From: Marinomonas flavescens
GTDB taxonomy: Bacteria; Pseudomonadota; Gammaproteobacteria; Pseudomonadales; Marinomonadaceae
Direction: 5' to 3'
Length of the DNA: 64,000 bases
Assembly (NCBI RefSeq): GCF_004352835.1
Contig: NZ_SJSB01000002.1
Coordinates: 62,001 to 126,000 of the forward strand
Translations under genes and position numbers: made by a program
In this document: positions 53,185 to 62,713 of the stretch, one piece after another
Layout of the letters: each line of letters begins with the position of its first letter
Position numbering within the stretch: the first letter of the stretch is position 1
The notes under the pieces: model-generated
What the model saw: only the letters and a program-made list of their open reading frames with translations
Databases searched by the model: none
Told to the model about the DNA's origin: nothing

Positions 53185-53547
53185 ATGGAAAATAGAGTGA
53201 AAAAAATCTTATTCTTGTGCTTATTGTTATTTGGCGTGAGTGCGACAGCAGCAACATTAACGACTGATAATTATAGGATTACTGTTAATGTAAATTGCAG
53301 TGAAGGCCATGTTTCATGTCGTGATGTTACTTATGAAGGTGTCTCTAAAAAATCGGGCAACAGTATAACGTTACAAGGTAAAACTTGGCACACTCTATGT
53401 GCTGATGGCGTGACTCCTTGTAGGTTTCGTGGCTACCTATTTAAAAATGGCAGTTATCGTTATTTAGTCCATCAATCTGGTTTGCTTCAAGTGATTCAAG
53501 GCAAGAATAATGTGTTGGTTGAAGAAAATGGAGAGTGGGTATATTAG
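53185..53547 (+). CDS. Small secreted Cys-containing protein, cassette-like
   Basis: A 120-residue protein with a signal peptide (ILFLCLLLFGVSATA, cleavage near residue 22). The mature domain has four Cys (VNCSEGHVSCRDV and TLCADGVTPCRFRG), probably two disulfides, in a beta-rich fold (YRITVNVN; GYLFKNGSYRYLV). The family is not recognised. It is on the plus strand, last of the three cassette-like genes; after the stop the sequence CTTACAACAAGGC could be the beginning of a further attC-like element. Confidence 0.65.
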   Translation: MENRVKKILFLCLLLFGVSATAATLTTDNYRITVNVNCSEGHVSCRDVTYEGVSKKSGNSITLQGKTWHTLCADGVTPCRFRGYLFKNGSYRYLVHQSGLLQVIQGKNNVLVEENGEWVY

Positions 53548-53622
53548 AGTGGGTATATTTAACGCTTACAACAAGGCTTTTAATGGGGCGCATCCAAGAC
53601 GCCACCACTTAGCGGGCAAACA

Positions 53623-53658
53623 AAAAAGCCGATCTTGCTTTCACAAGATCGGCTTTTT
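53623..53658. terminator. Bidirectional terminator downstream of ahpF
   Basis: AAAAAGCCGATCTTG (53623-53637) pairs perfectly with CAAGATCGGCTTTTT (53644-53658) around a 6-base loop, between convergent genes. Confidence 0.95.
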
Positions 53659-53674
53659 ATGAGCAGAGATTTGA

Positions 53675-55222
53675 TTAGTTACGGATCAAGTAATCAAAAG
53701 CACCCAGTGCTGCTGTCGCGCCGCCACCCATAGAGATGATGATTTGCTTGTACGGTGTTGTTGTTACGTCACCGGCTGCAAACACACCTGGAATAGAGGT
53801 TTGTCCGCGGTTGTCGATCACGATTTCGCCATGGTTGCTCAGTTCTAGAGTGTCTTTTAGGAACTCACTGTTTGGTACTAGGCCGATTTGAACAAAGATC
53901 CCAGCGACTTCTACAAGATGAGACTCGTCGGTTGTGCGGTCTGTGTATTTCAGGCCGATTACACGTTGTCCGTCGCCTAGGACTTCGGTTGTCATGGCAT
54001 TTTTGATGATGGTCACGTTTGGCAAAGAGTTGGCTTTTTTGACTAACACATCGTCTGCACGAAGGGTGTCGCCAAACTCTAGAACGGTAACGTGTTCTAC
54101 CAAACCAGCAAGGTCAATTGCGGCTTCAATACCTGAGTTACCACCACCGATAACGGCTGTTTTCTTACCTTTGAACAAGGGTCCGTCACAGTGTGGGCAG
54201 TAGGCGACGCCTTTGCCACGGTATTCTTGTTCGCCCGGTACGTTCATTTCTCTCCAGCGTGCGCCGGTTGCCAAGATAACGGTTTTACTTTTCAGTAAGG
54301 CGCCATTTTCGAGTTCGATTTCAACGAATTCTTTTTTCTCTAGACGAACCGCTTTTTGCGTTTTCATCAGGTCAACGTCGTAATCCAGAACGTGTTGTTC
54401 AAGACCGGCAACCAGTTTAGGGCCGTCTGTTGCTTTGACAGAGATAAAGTTTTCAATCGCCATGGTGTCAGCGACTTGGCCACCAAAACGCTCTGCAACA
54501 ACACCAGTACGAATGCCTTTACGAGCGGCGTAGATTGCTGCGGCTGCGCCTGCTGGACCACCACCGATAACAAGAACGTCGTATGGGTCTTTTTCAGATA
54601 GGCTGGCGGCTTGTTTCTTCGCGGCACCGGTATCTACTTTGTTTAGAATTTCGTCCAATGTCATACGACCTTGTTCGAATAATTCACCGTTTAGGTAAAC
54701 GGATGGTACGGCCATGATTTCACGCTTTTCGACTTCGTCTTGGAACAAGGCACCATCGATCATGGTCGCAGTAATTTTTGGGTTTAGAACCGCCATTAAG
54801 TTAACGGCTTGCACAACGTCTGGACAGTTGTGGCAAGAGAGGGAGATATACACCTCAAAGTTCAATTCTGTGTCTAGAGACTTAATTTGCTCTAAAGTGG
54901 CTGGCGCGGCTTTTGATGGATGGCCACCCGCTTGCAATAGAGCCAATACCAATGAGGTAAATTCGTGGCCCATTGGGATGCCTGCAAAACGCACTCGCGG
55001 TGCTTGCCCTTGAGGTGCAATCGCCATTTGTGGCGCACGACCTGTTGGGTTTTCGTCTACCGTCAAGGTAATTTTGTCGCTTTTAAGCGCCGTGATTTCA
55101 CGTGCTAAGCCAAGTAATTCTTCTGCTTTTTCAGTTCCATTTGTAGACACAGTAATTTCAATCGGATTAACGATATTTTGTAGGTATGTGCCTAGCTGTT
55201 GTTTGATGTTTGCTTCTAACAT
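53675..55222 (-). CDS. ahpF: Alkyl hydroperoxide reductase subunit F
   Basis: A 515-residue flavoprotein. Residues 1-200 are the tandem thioredoxin-fold N-terminal domain with CHNC (about 128-131). Residues 210-515 are the thioredoxin-reductase-like part with FAD motif [17 protein letters not shown], redox CPHC (about 344), NAD motif [15 protein letters not shown] and [15 protein letters not shown]. It transfers electrons from NADH to AhpC. It lies downstream of ahpC, separated by a palindromic repeat pair that may tune the ratio of the two proteins. Confidence 0.96.
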   Translation of the reverse strand: MLEANIKQQLGTYLQNIVNPIEITVSTNGTEKAEELLGLAREITALKSDKITLTVDENPTGRAPQMAIAPQGQAPRVRFAGIPMGHEFTSLVLALLQAGGHPSKAAPATLEQIKSLDTELNFEVYISLSCHNCPDVVQAVNLMAVLNPKITATMIDGALFQDEVEKREIMAVPSVYLNGELFEQGRMTLDEILNKVDTGAAKKQAASLSEKDPYDVLVIGGGPAGAAAAIYAARKGIRTGVVAERFGGQVADTMAIENFISVKATDGPKLVAGLEQHVLDYDVDLMKTQKAVRLEKKEFVEIELENGALLKSKTVILATGARWREMNVPGEQEYRGKGVAYCPHCDGPLFKGKKTAVIGGGNSGIEAAIDLAGLVEHVTVLEFGDTLRADDVLVKKANSLPNVTIIKNAMTTEVLGDGQRVIGLKYTDRTTDESHLVEVAGIFVQIGLVPNSEFLKDTLELSNHGEIVIDNRGQTSIPGVFAAGDVTTTPYKQIIISMGGGATAALGAFDYLIRN

Positions 55223-55336
55223 AATGTTTAACCCGTTAAGACTGAGGGATTACTGTAAATTTCGGGTGCAAAAATCCATACCAAGCCAATAAACGACTTG
55301 AAATACGCATTCCGAAAATAATGTATATAAAAGAAT

Positions 55337-55409
55337 AAAAGGGGTCAGATCCCTTTAAGGCGAATCTGATGTTGATCCCTTAATATATTTAAGGGATCTG
55401 ACCCCTTTT
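55337..55409. repeat. REP-like inverted pair between ahpC and ahpF (copy 3)
   Basis: The unit AAAAGGGGTCAGATCCCTTT starts at 55337 and its reverse complement AAGGGATCTGACCCCTTTT ends at 55409, about 33 bases apart. It is the same family as at 45591-45642 and 46495-46515, located between the ahpC stop and the ahpF start. Confidence 0.85.
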
Positions 55410-55428
55410 AGGGTCTGACTAGAAAGTC

Positions 55429-55986
55429 TTAGATTTTGCCAACTAGGTCTAGAGAAGGAGCAAGAGTAGCTTCGCCTTCTTTCCATTTAGCTGGGCAAAC
55501 TTCACCTGGGTGAGCGGCAACGTATTGTGCTGCTTTCACTTTGCGAAGAAGATCTTCAGCGTCACGGCCGATGCCTTCAGCAGTGATTTCCATTGCTTGG
55601 ATAGTACCTTCTGGATCGATCAAGAAAGTCGCACGGTCTGCAAGGCCTTGACCTTCGCGCATTACGCCGAAGTTGTTGGTAATTTTGCCAGACTGATCGC
55701 CTACCATGTAGTAGTTGATTTTGCCGATTGTTTCAGAGCTGTCGTGCCATGCTTTGTGTGTGAAGTGAGTGTCTGTAGAGACAGAGAATACTTCTACGCC
55801 GCGAGATTGAAGTTCAGCGTAATGATCAGCAACATCGCCTAGTTCTGTAGGGCAAACGAATGTGAAGTCAGCTGGGTAGAAAAAGAAAACAGCCCATTTG
55901 CCTAGTACGTCTTTTTCAGAAATTTCTACGAACTCGCCAGATTTAAAAGCAGAGGCGTTGAATGGTTTGATTTGTGTATTGATCAT
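55429..55986 (-). CDS. ahpC: Alkyl hydroperoxide reductase subunit C (2-Cys peroxiredoxin)
   Basis: A 185-residue typical 2-Cys peroxiredoxin. The peroxidatic Cys is in [17 protein letters not shown] (about 47), and the resolving Cys is in [13 protein letters not shown] (about 166). It reduces H2O2 and organic hydroperoxides with AhpF. AGGAG precedes the ATG. A weak OxyR half-site lies upstream. The next gene, ahpF, follows in the same direction. Confidence 0.97.
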   Translation of the reverse strand: MINTQIKPFNASAFKSGEFVEISEKDVLGKWAVFFFYPADFTFVCPTELGDVADHYAELQSRGVEVFSVSTDTHFTHKAWHDSSETIGKINYYMVGDQSGKITNNFGVMREGQGLADRATFLIDPEGTIQAMEITAEGIGRDAEDLLRKVKAAQYVAAHPGEVCPAKWKEGEATLAPSLDLVGKI

Positions 55987-56085
55987 TGTGTATCTCCTAA
56001 GTGATTTAGAGTAAGTGCGTTACCAACAGGAGCTATATTAAAAGATATTTATGAATTATAAAAATTGTAATTTTATTAAATCGTG

Positions 56086-56100
56086 ATAAATAAAAGCTAT
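56086..56100 (-). promoter_or_regulatory. Possible OxyR half-site upstream of ahpC
   Basis: On the minus strand, ATAGCTTTTATTTAT fits ATAGnTnnnAnCTAT with one mismatch, about 100 bases before ahpC. The expected second half-site is only weakly present. Confidence 0.35.
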
Positions 56101-56235
56101 TGGCCAATAAATGAATAAAGTTTGCGATGATGTCGAAGGCAATAAAGTAGGAAAAAGAGGAGAAAAGAGAGTCGTTAAGAAGAATAGAGAAGGCCAACCA
56201 TCACTTATTGAGTTAAGTGATGGTTGGCTTGTGTG

Positions 56236-57159
56236 TTAGCCCAATTGGCTAATCTGATTCATGTGCAGTTGACGCTGTTGTTCGGCTTGTTCAATAGACG
56301 TCAGTACGAAGCGAATTTTGTCGCCAGGTTTTTGTTGTGACAGGACGCCGCCCCCATAAGCGGTGATACAGCCTATTTTTGGGTAGCCGCCAATGGTTTG
56401 CCTATCTCTTAGCAAAACAATAGGTTGGCCATCTTGAGGCACCTGAATAGCCCCGTAAGCAATGCCTTCAGAGGTGATGCCTTTAATGTCGTTGCCAATG
56501 GCCGCGCCTTCCATCCGGTAGCCCATGCGATCGCAGTGATTGGACACTGTGTACTCTTGGCTGAAGAAGGTTTCTTTATCCGCTTCGGAGAACGATGAAG
56601 ACTGGTAGCTCAAAATAACAGGGATTTCACTTTGACCGTAATTTGGGATCGCGGCTCTGGGCACTCGCATTTGCTTGAACGTTTGATCTTCTTGGTAGGG
56701 GATGATGTCTTCTTTTTCGAGCTTGTGACCGTTGCCTTTTAACCCCCCAAGTTGCTCTCGTATGACGGTGGCGACGCTACCGAGTGTTGGCTCGCAGAGA
56801 AAACCGCCTTTAACCGCTAAGTAGGCGCGTAATCCCCAAACCGGTTGCTGAAAGCTCAGTAAGTCCCCTTTTTTCACCGCGTAAGTCTGCCATGGAAGCA
56901 GGGGCTTATCATTCAGTGTGGCGGCTAAATCCGCCCCAGTAATGGCAATGCTGGCATCCGCTTGCGCTTCAAGAGCCAAGCCACCAAAGGTGATTTCGAT
57001 TTGCGCTGCATTGGGTGAGTTTTCCAAGAGTGCATTCGCCCAGCGAAAAGCCATTTCGTCCATTGGGCCGCCAGTGGTGATGCCCGTAGACAAATACCCA
57101 TAACGACCTAGGTCTTGAATAAGTGCCAACATGCCTGCTTTGAGAACCTTAAAAGCCAT
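56236..57159 (-). CDS. pxpC: 5-oxoprolinase subunit C (biotin-dependent-carboxyltransferase-like)
   Basis: A 307-residue AHS2/KipA-type subunit: VLKAGMLALIQDLGRYGYLS near the start, GGPMDEMAFRWANALLEN, TSEGIAYGAIQVPQDGQPIV and GYPKIGCITAYGGG near the end. With PxpA and PxpB it forms an ATP-dependent 5-oxoprolinase that returns 5-oxoproline to glutamate. ATG 57159 has GGGAGG eight bases upstream; a GTG nine bases earlier is weaker. It overlaps the pxpB end by 11 bases. Confidence 0.92.
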   Translation of the reverse strand: MAFKVLKAGMLALIQDLGRYGYLSTGITTGGPMDEMAFRWANALLENSPNAAQIEITFGGLALEAQADASIAITGADLAATLNDKPLLPWQTYAVKKGDLLSFQQPVWGLRAYLAVKGGFLCEPTLGSVATVIREQLGGLKGNGHKLEKEDIIPYQEDQTFKQMRVPRAAIPNYGQSEIPVILSYQSSSFSEADKETFFSQEYTVSNHCDRMGYRMEGAAIGNDIKGITSEGIAYGAIQVPQDGQPIVLLRDRQTIGGYPKIGCITAYGGGVLSQQKPGDKIRFVLTSIEQAEQQRQLHMNQISQLG

Positions 57160-57853
57160 CGAGGACACCTCCCAGTGCTAAGAACTCTTCTTTTGAAATC
57201 GCTTTAAAGCGTACTTGATCACCCGTGGCAATCAGACCTATGTTGTCACTTTGCCAGTCGATCAGCTCTGTTGGTGTGCGCCCAAGTATCTGCCAACCAC
57301 CGGGAGTGACATTGGGATACACGGCGGTTTGGTTTTCTGCAATCGCGACGCTGCCTTTTGGCACCTTGTGCCTTGGGGTACTTTTGCGAGGAATATGCAG
57401 CTCAGCGGAGGTGTTCCCAAGGAAAGAAAAACCGGGCGCAAAGCCTGTTGCATAAGCGCGATAGGTTTGTTCGCTGTGTCGTTGGATCACTTCGTCGGGA
57501 GTGAGCCCGCAATGCTTGGCTACGTCGTCCAAATCAGGACCAACTTCGTGGCCGTAGTACACAGGAATCACCACGGTATGGCGGTCTTGGTGACGGGGTG
57601 AACTGTCCAATGATAGGCTAGAAATAATACGGTTTATGTCATTATGTAACGCGGATCCTTGAGTGCGATCAGGATCGAACGTCACCAATAGTGTCGTATA
57701 GGATGGCACTAAGTCTTGTACGCTTGGTAATGATCTGAGCTGTTGCGTCACCCACAAAATTTGATCAGCAGTTTGCTCGTTAATGTCATCACCAAAGCGA
57801 ATTAAACACGCTTGATCACTGACTTGTTCAAGAGAAACGTGGCTTTGCGTCAT
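57149..57853 (-). CDS. pxpB: 5-oxoprolinase subunit B
   Basis: A 234-residue AHS1/KipI-type subunit. Family landmarks are PSYTTLLVTFDP, VIPVYYGHEVGPDLDDVAKH, GFAPGFSFLGNT, IPRKSTPRHKVPKGSVAIAE and PGGWQILGRTP. It pairs with PxpC. The gene starts nine bases after pxpA and overlaps pxpC, so all three are one operon in the order pxpA-pxpB-pxpC. Confidence 0.93.
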   Translation of the reverse strand: MTQSHVSLEQVSDQACLIRFGDDINEQTADQILWVTQQLRSLPSVQDLVPSYTTLLVTFDPDRTQGSALHNDINRIISSLSLDSSPRHQDRHTVVIPVYYGHEVGPDLDDVAKHCGLTPDEVIQRHSEQTYRAYATGFAPGFSFLGNTSAELHIPRKSTPRHKVPKGSVAIAENQTAVYPNVTPGGWQILGRTPTELIDWQSDNIGLIATGDQVRFKAISKEEFLALGGVLDGF

Positions 57854-57861
57854 GGTCTGTT

Positions 57862-58614
57862 CTACCTGTTTTCTTGTTGATTAAAGGTATCAACAATTTG
57901 TCGCAGCTTGGTTACGGCTTCTACGGCATGGTCGCCATCGCCATGTACACAGATGGTGTCCGCGTGAATGGCAAGGGTTTTACCTGAGCCAGAAGTGACT
58001 GTGCCGGATTCGCATAATTGCTCGACTTGCTTCTCGATCAAGGCGTAACTCGCGTGGACGGCATTTGGCTCTTTGCGTGGAGTAAGACGGCCTTCGTCGG
58101 TATAAAGACGATCGGCAAAGGCTTCAAACCAAACCGTTAGTCCGTATTTTTTAGCGAGCTTTTTGATTGCTGGTGCTTCAGGTACCGCTCCAACCATCAA
58201 GGGGAGCGTGGCATCCAGCTCACTAACGGCTTGCATCACGGTTTCTAATATCGCGTTGTCTGCCATCATTTGGTTGTACATGGCGCCGTGTGGTTTAACG
58301 TAGTCAATTTGTGTATTTTGACTTCCACAAACGCCTTTAAGGGCGCCAATTTGATATTGAATAATGGCTTTTAATTCCGCGGGAGCAATGTCCATATTGC
58401 GACGCCCGAAACCGACTAGATCAGGATACCCCGGATGCGCACCAATACTGACATTATGCTGCTTCGCCAAGGCGACAGTGTTGGCCATCGTAAGAGGATC
58501 TGAGGCGTGAAAACCACAGGCAACATTGGCTTGGTCTACATAGGGCATAATTTGCGCATCTAGCCCCATTTTCCAGGTACCAAACGCTTCGCCCATATCG
58601 CAATTTAATTTCAT
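57862..58614 (-). CDS. pxpA: 5-oxoprolinase subunit A (LamB/YcsF family)
   Basis: A 250-residue protein of the YcsF family: LNCDMGEAFGTWKMG at the start, VACGFHASDPLTMANTVALA, SIGAHPGYPDLVGFGRRNMD, YVKPHGAMYNQM and ICVHGDGDHAVE near the end. It supplies the metal/His-rich catalytic component of 5-oxoprolinase. It is the first gene of the operon; the next gene upstream is divergent. Confidence 0.95.
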   Translation of the reverse strand: MKLNCDMGEAFGTWKMGLDAQIMPYVDQANVACGFHASDPLTMANTVALAKQHNVSIGAHPGYPDLVGFGRRNMDIAPAELKAIIQYQIGALKGVCGSQNTQIDYVKPHGAMYNQMMADNAILETVMQAVSELDATLPLMVGAVPEAPAIKKLAKKYGLTVWFEAFADRLYTDEGRLTPRKEPNAVHASYALIEKQVEQLCESGTVTSGSGKTLAIHADTICVHGDGDHAVEAVTKLRQIVDTFNQQENR

Positions 58615-58869
58615 TATTGAATCCTTGGTGGGTAGGATGCCGTTAACTCATTGTTATCTTGAAACTATCATATGGCACAGGGGCGGCTTTGGTAAAGCAC
58701 GGGCACATAAGGGATAAACAGAAGGAATAGGTAATTGCAGAGAGATAGAGTATAAGCTCTCTCAATGATCGGCAATCTTTGTGTCAATCTCAGGCGCTGT
58801 GGCGGATGAAGCATTGGTATGGCATAAAGCTTGCGTTATGCTGTTGCAAACTTAAGAGACGATGGAAAA

Positions 58870-59460
58870 ATGAATAAACTGATTACCTTATTATTAAAGG
58901 GTTTGGTCGCGGTGTTACCGATCGGCCTTACTGTCTATTTGATTTATTGGTTATTGGCGACGGGTGAAAAAATCGCCAAACCTGTTATCACTTGGATTAT
59001 TCCCGATTCGTTATATTTTCCTGGGCTGGGTTTACTGGCCTCATTGGGCGCTTTGGTGCTGATTGGTCTGCTAGTCAATCTCTATGGTATTCGTTATTTG
59101 GTCAAGTTAAGCCAAAATATTTTCGAGCGTATTCCGTTAGTAAAGTCCATTTATGGGGCGTTTAAAGACATGATGATGGTCTTTAATTTGTCCGAAAAGA
59201 AAGAAATGAAAAGTGTGGTATCGCTAGAGTGGAATGGCGCTCAGGTTATCGGTTTTATCACGGGTGAAAAAACTGGCGAAAAACTCTTTGGCGATCAAAA
59301 TCTCGTCGGCGTTTATGTGCCACTGAGTTATCAGATTGGTGGTATTACCTTGTACATTTCTCGAGACCGTTTAACCGTGCTGGACATCGGCGTGGAAGAA
59401 GCCATGCGCTTAGCATTAACAGCGGGGATACAGTCTGGTAATGAGCCACCTAAAGCCTAA
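58870..59460 (+). CDS. DUF502 family membrane protein
   Basis: A 196-residue inner-membrane protein with two helices (LITLLLKGLVAVLPIGLTVYLIYWLLA and LGLLASLGALVLIGLLVNLYGI). The typical DUF502 segments are IFERIPLVKSIYGAFKDMMM and VVSLEWNGAQVIGFITGE. The function of the family is unknown. GGAAAAA precedes ATG 58870; a longer in-frame start 39 bases upstream lacks a ribosome site. It is convergent with the ABC permease gene. Confidence 0.88.
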   Translation: MNKLITLLLKGLVAVLPIGLTVYLIYWLLATGEKIAKPVITWIIPDSLYFPGLGLLASLGALVLIGLLVNLYGIRYLVKLSQNIFERIPLVKSIYGAFKDMMMVFNLSEKKEMKSVVSLEWNGAQVIGFITGEKTGEKLFGDQNLVGVYVPLSYQIGGITLYISRDRLTVLDIGVEEAMRLALTAGIQSGNEPPKA

Positions 59461-59486
59461 GTGCTGACGTGTTGTTTAATCATCGA

Positions 59487-60617
59487 CTATTCTAATTTTT
59501 TATTAAATCGCAAGGACGCGATGGCTAAGCCAGCCATGGTAAATAGCCCCAACCACAGTGCGTCTTTACCCAATAAAAGTATATTTGCATCTCTCAATAC
59601 GATGGCTCGAATCATACGCATAAAGTGCGTTGCTGGCAGGGCTTCGGCGATCCATTGAGCAGCGACAGGCATTGCATCGTAAGGAAACATGAACCCTGAT
59701 AACAATATAGAGGGTAGCAAAATGAAGATGGTCATTTGCATTGCTTGGAGTTGTGTTTTCGCGATTGTTGAAATGACGAGACCAAGGGCTAAGCTGGCAA
59801 AAATAAATAATAACGATGCAAAAAACAGCGACAACAATCCCCCTTTTATTGGCACTGCGAAAATCCAATGACCCATGCTTAAGATAATAGTCACTTGTAC
59901 GAGTCCAACGATGACATAAGGCGCAATTTTCCCAATCATCAGTTCTATCGGACGCACCGGCGTAGTAATCAAAAATTCCATATTGCCTTGTTCTTGCTCC
60001 CTCACAATCGCCGCAGAAGTAAACAAAATCATTGTCATGGTAAGAATCACCGCGAGCAGGCCTGGGAGAGTATTTACCACCGTGCGTTGTTCGGGATTAT
60101 AGTATTGAACAACCTCAAAGCTGGGGGCTGTCCGTGCTGTCGCTAGACCATTTATTTCGTCTAATGGCAGGTTGCGCAAGGCGCGAATACTTGCTGCGAT
60201 GACGGTGTCGGAACCATCGACTATCCATTGTCCAATAGGGCGAGTTAGCGCCGAATAAGGCTGCTGATGGTCGTATAAAGGGTGGCTGAATAAGCGGCGA
60301 GTCATGTCTGCAGGTAAATAAAGCACAGCACTAATATCGCCTTTAGTGATCGCCACTTCAGCCTCTTTGATAGAAGCGTAACGTGATACAAAATCGACCG
60401 ATTGGGTGGCCACAATGGCTTGTTCTACGGCTCGACTTTCTGATGTTTGGCTTAAATCGACAAGGCCGACGGGGATATGTCGAGCATCGGTATTAATGGC
60501 GTAGCCGAATAGCATGAGCTGAGTAAGTGGAATCATGATGATCATGGCAAAGGTCATTCTATCGCGGGATAGCTCTTTTAACTCTTTGATGAAAATAGCC
60601 CAAACCCTAGCCCACAT
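59487..60617 (-). CDS. ABC-2 type transporter permease (YbhR/YhhJ-like)
   Basis: A 376-residue permease with one N-terminal helix (FAMIIMIPLTQLMLFGYAIN), a large periplasmic domain (about 45-180) and five C-terminal helices. The family motif NTLPGLLAVILTMTMILFTS and REQEQGNMEFLITTPVRPIELMIGK are clear. GGAGG is five bases before ATG 60617. It overlaps the ATPase gene by 11 bases and forms an export system with the ATPase and the membrane-fusion lipoprotein. Only one permease is present, whereas YbhFSR has two, so it probably works as a homodimer. Confidence 0.9.
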   Translation of the reverse strand: MWARVWAIFIKELKELSRDRMTFAMIIMIPLTQLMLFGYAINTDARHIPVGLVDLSQTSESRAVEQAIVATQSVDFVSRYASIKEAEVAITKGDISAVLYLPADMTRRLFSHPLYDHQQPYSALTRPIGQWIVDGSDTVIAASIRALRNLPLDEINGLATARTAPSFEVVQYYNPEQRTVVNTLPGLLAVILTMTMILFTSAAIVREQEQGNMEFLITTPVRPIELMIGKIAPYVIVGLVQVTIILSMGHWIFAVPIKGGLLSLFFASLLFIFASLALGLVISTIAKTQLQAMQMTIFILLPSILLSGFMFPYDAMPVAAQWIAEALPATHFMRMIRAIVLRDANILLLGKDALWLGLFTMAGLAIASLRFNKKLE

Positions 60618-61557
60618 GACGACCTCCAGTACAGGCAACAAACACGTCTTCTAGACTAGGGCGTGCCAGTACGGCGTTTCTTCCAGCGCTTAATTGTTTG
60701 ATAAAGCCTAATGGGTCTTGTACCTCCTGTTTGACCAAAACACGTAAATGAGCACCAATTTGAGCCGCAGACATGATCTCACTGTGCTGTATAAGGTTTT
60801 GTTTTAGCTGACGTAATTCGTCACCACTTACTTCAACAACGGTGGCCGGCATGGTTTCCATTAGCGTTTTCGGTGAGCCATCTGCCCGTTTATAGCCTTG
60901 TTCCATGATGGCTAAGGCGTGGCAACGTTCAGCTTCGTCCATATAATGGGTGGAGACTAAAATGGTGGTGCCTACCGAGCAAAGGTCGAATAATCTTTCC
61001 CAGAATTCACGGCGATTTTCAGGGTCTACTGCAGAGGTTGGTTCATCGAGAAATAATAGCTCTGGAGAGTGCAGCGTTGCACAGGCTAAAGCTAGGCGCT
61101 GCCGTTGACCGCCACTCATGGAGCCCGCGAACTGTTTGGTTTGATGCTCTAAATCGTATAGCGTGAGTAACTCTTCGATGCGGATTTTTCTACGAGCTCT
61201 AGAAAGACCATACACCGCGCCCACAAAATCGAGATTTTCTCGCACGGTTAATTTCTCGTACAAGGAGAATTTCTGGGTCATGTAGCCCATGCGCTGCTTA
61301 AGCGATTCTTCATGGCCAGCGAGATTTTCTCCTAAAATCCGTATTTGTCCTTCGGTCGGCTCTAACAGTCCAGTCAATAAACGCATGCAGGTGGATTTGC
61401 CACAACCATTAGGGCCTAAAAAACCATAAATACTGCCTTTAGGGATGCGTAAGTCGAACTGATTGACCGCAATGTTGTTGCCAAAACGTTTGGTAAGCCC
61501 TTGTGCCTCTATGGCGTATTCAACGACCTGTTGCTCTTTCGTTGAGTCGGTGTTCAT
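60607..61557 (-). CDS. ABC transporter ATP-binding protein
   Basis: A 316-residue ATPase of the drug-export type. Walker A is GPNGCGKST (about 46-54), Q-loop YMTQKFSLYEKL, signature MSGGQRQRLALACATLHSPE (about 150), Walker B LLFLDEPTSAVDPENRREFW, and switch His STHYMDEA. The C-terminal extension (VVEVSGDELRQLKQNLI) is as in the YbhF/NatA group. It overlaps its neighbours (ATGA with the fusion-protein gene, 11 bases with the permease), so the three are tightly coupled. Confidence 0.92.
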   Translation of the reverse strand: MNTDSTKEQQVVEYAIEAQGLTKRFGNNIAVNQFDLRIPKGSIYGFLGPNGCGKSTCMRLLTGLLEPTEGQIRILGENLAGHEESLKQRMGYMTQKFSLYEKLTVRENLDFVGAVYGLSRARRKIRIEELLTLYDLEHQTKQFAGSMSGGQRQRLALACATLHSPELLFLDEPTSAVDPENRREFWERLFDLCSVGTTILVSTHYMDEAERCHALAIMEQGYKRADGSPKTLMETMPATVVEVSGDELRQLKQNLIQHSEIMSAAQIGAHLRVLVKQEVQDPLGFIKQLSAGRNAVLARPSLEDVFVACTGGRHVG

Positions 61558-62501
61558 GGCAAATGAACCTCAACCGCTAGCCCTGTTGGTAGCTGGTCGG
61601 CATGTTCAAGGTCTATGTCGGTTAAATACATCAGGCGAGCTCTATCGCGTTCATTTAGCGCATAGAAAGGTGTGTAGGCAGGTTGTGAACGAATATTGCG
61701 CACACGTCCTTGAAACGGTGTCTTAATGCCATCTGCGAACACAGAAACAGTATCGCCAATGTGGATTTTTGTGCGTGCGGTGGCAGGTAAGTAGACGCGA
61801 GCGTAAGGCTGACTTGAAGATATCAGGCTAACGAGTTGAGTGCCAGATGAGACTCGATCTCCGACATGCCAAGGAATGGTGTCGATGATGCCATTGATAG
61901 GTGCTTTGATCGCTAGGTCTTTGCGGGCTTGTTCCTGCCAGACTAATGCTGCCTGCGCTGCTTTTACTCTGGCGCTTGCTTGTTCAATGTCTTCTTTTCT
62001 CGCACCATTTTTAAGTTCTAGCCATTGATCATAAGCTTGCTTGGCTTTCGCATGCGAACTGTCTCGTTTGGCTTTGGCTGCGTCTAAATCGGCGGTGCCT
62101 ATGACGTTGCTTTTATATAGCTTGGCACTACGTTGATATTTAAGTTCTGCTTCTTTGCTGTCTGCCTGAGAAGCCTCCAAGGCTGCCAGTGCTGCACTGA
62201 GTTGTTCTGGTCGGGTGCCGGCGATGAGTTCACTCAGAGCGGCTTTGGCTTGAACGAGTTCGGCTTTGCGCTGGCTGACTAATGCATTGGCACTGCGGGT
62301 GTCTAATTGCAGTAATAATTCGCCTTTTTGGACAGTCTGGCCGTCATGGACGTTTACGAATGTAATTTGCTCTGAGGCTGTCGCAGATAAGCGGATGCGG
62401 TCACGTTCAACTGTTCCCATAGCACGAGAGCCACTATCAGATTGGCAGGCACTCAGTACGGTGAGCATTAAAATGGACAGTAGAATTGACTGACATTTCA
62501 T
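61554..62501 (-). CDS. HlyD-family membrane-fusion lipoprotein
   Basis: A 315-residue periplasmic adaptor with lipobox LSAC (Cys about 19). The lipoyl half-motif is ITFVNVHDGQTVQKGELLLQ, a coiled-coil region rich in Ala follows (about 65-180: SALVSQRKAELVQAKAALSE), then the second half IKAPINGIIDTIPWHVGDRV. It resembles YbhG/YhiI. ATG 62501 has AAGGG seven bases upstream; an upstream in-frame ATG at 62522 is less likely. It is the first gene of the export operon. Confidence 0.9.
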   Translation of the reverse strand: MKCQSILLSILMLTVLSACQSDSGSRAMGTVERDRIRLSATASEQITFVNVHDGQTVQKGELLLQLDTRSANALVSQRKAELVQAKAALSELIAGTRPEQLSAALAALEASQADSKEAELKYQRSAKLYKSNVIGTADLDAAKAKRDSSHAKAKQAYDQWLELKNGARKEDIEQASARVKAAQAALVWQEQARKDLAIKAPINGIIDTIPWHVGDRVSSGTQLVSLISSSQPYARVYLPATARTKIHIGDTVSVFADGIKTPFQGRVRNIRSQPAYTPFYALNERDRARLMYLTDIDLEHADQLPTGLAVEVHLP

Positions 62502-62668
62502 AGATAGCCCTTCTCCTAGCAATGATTGGTTGGGTTATTGGAACACGTAAACCGTGGTTGTTCTCATTGAGAAAAGTAGGTTGAAGCGCTTGTACCAAAT
62601 ATAAGCTTTTTGGTACTTAAGCGTTATTAAGATATGCCTATCTATTGATTCAGTGAAGCATAAATAAT

Positions 62669-62688
62669 AAAAAACCCGCTTTCGCGGG
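62669..62688 (-). terminator. Terminator of the deaminase gene
   Basis: On the minus strand CCCGC-GAAA-GCGGG is followed by TTTTTT and further T. The GNRA-type loop gives extra stability. It lies just after the deaminase stop. Confidence 0.9.
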
Positions 62689-62713
62689 CAAAAATGAAGA
62701 GAATTGAGCGTTG

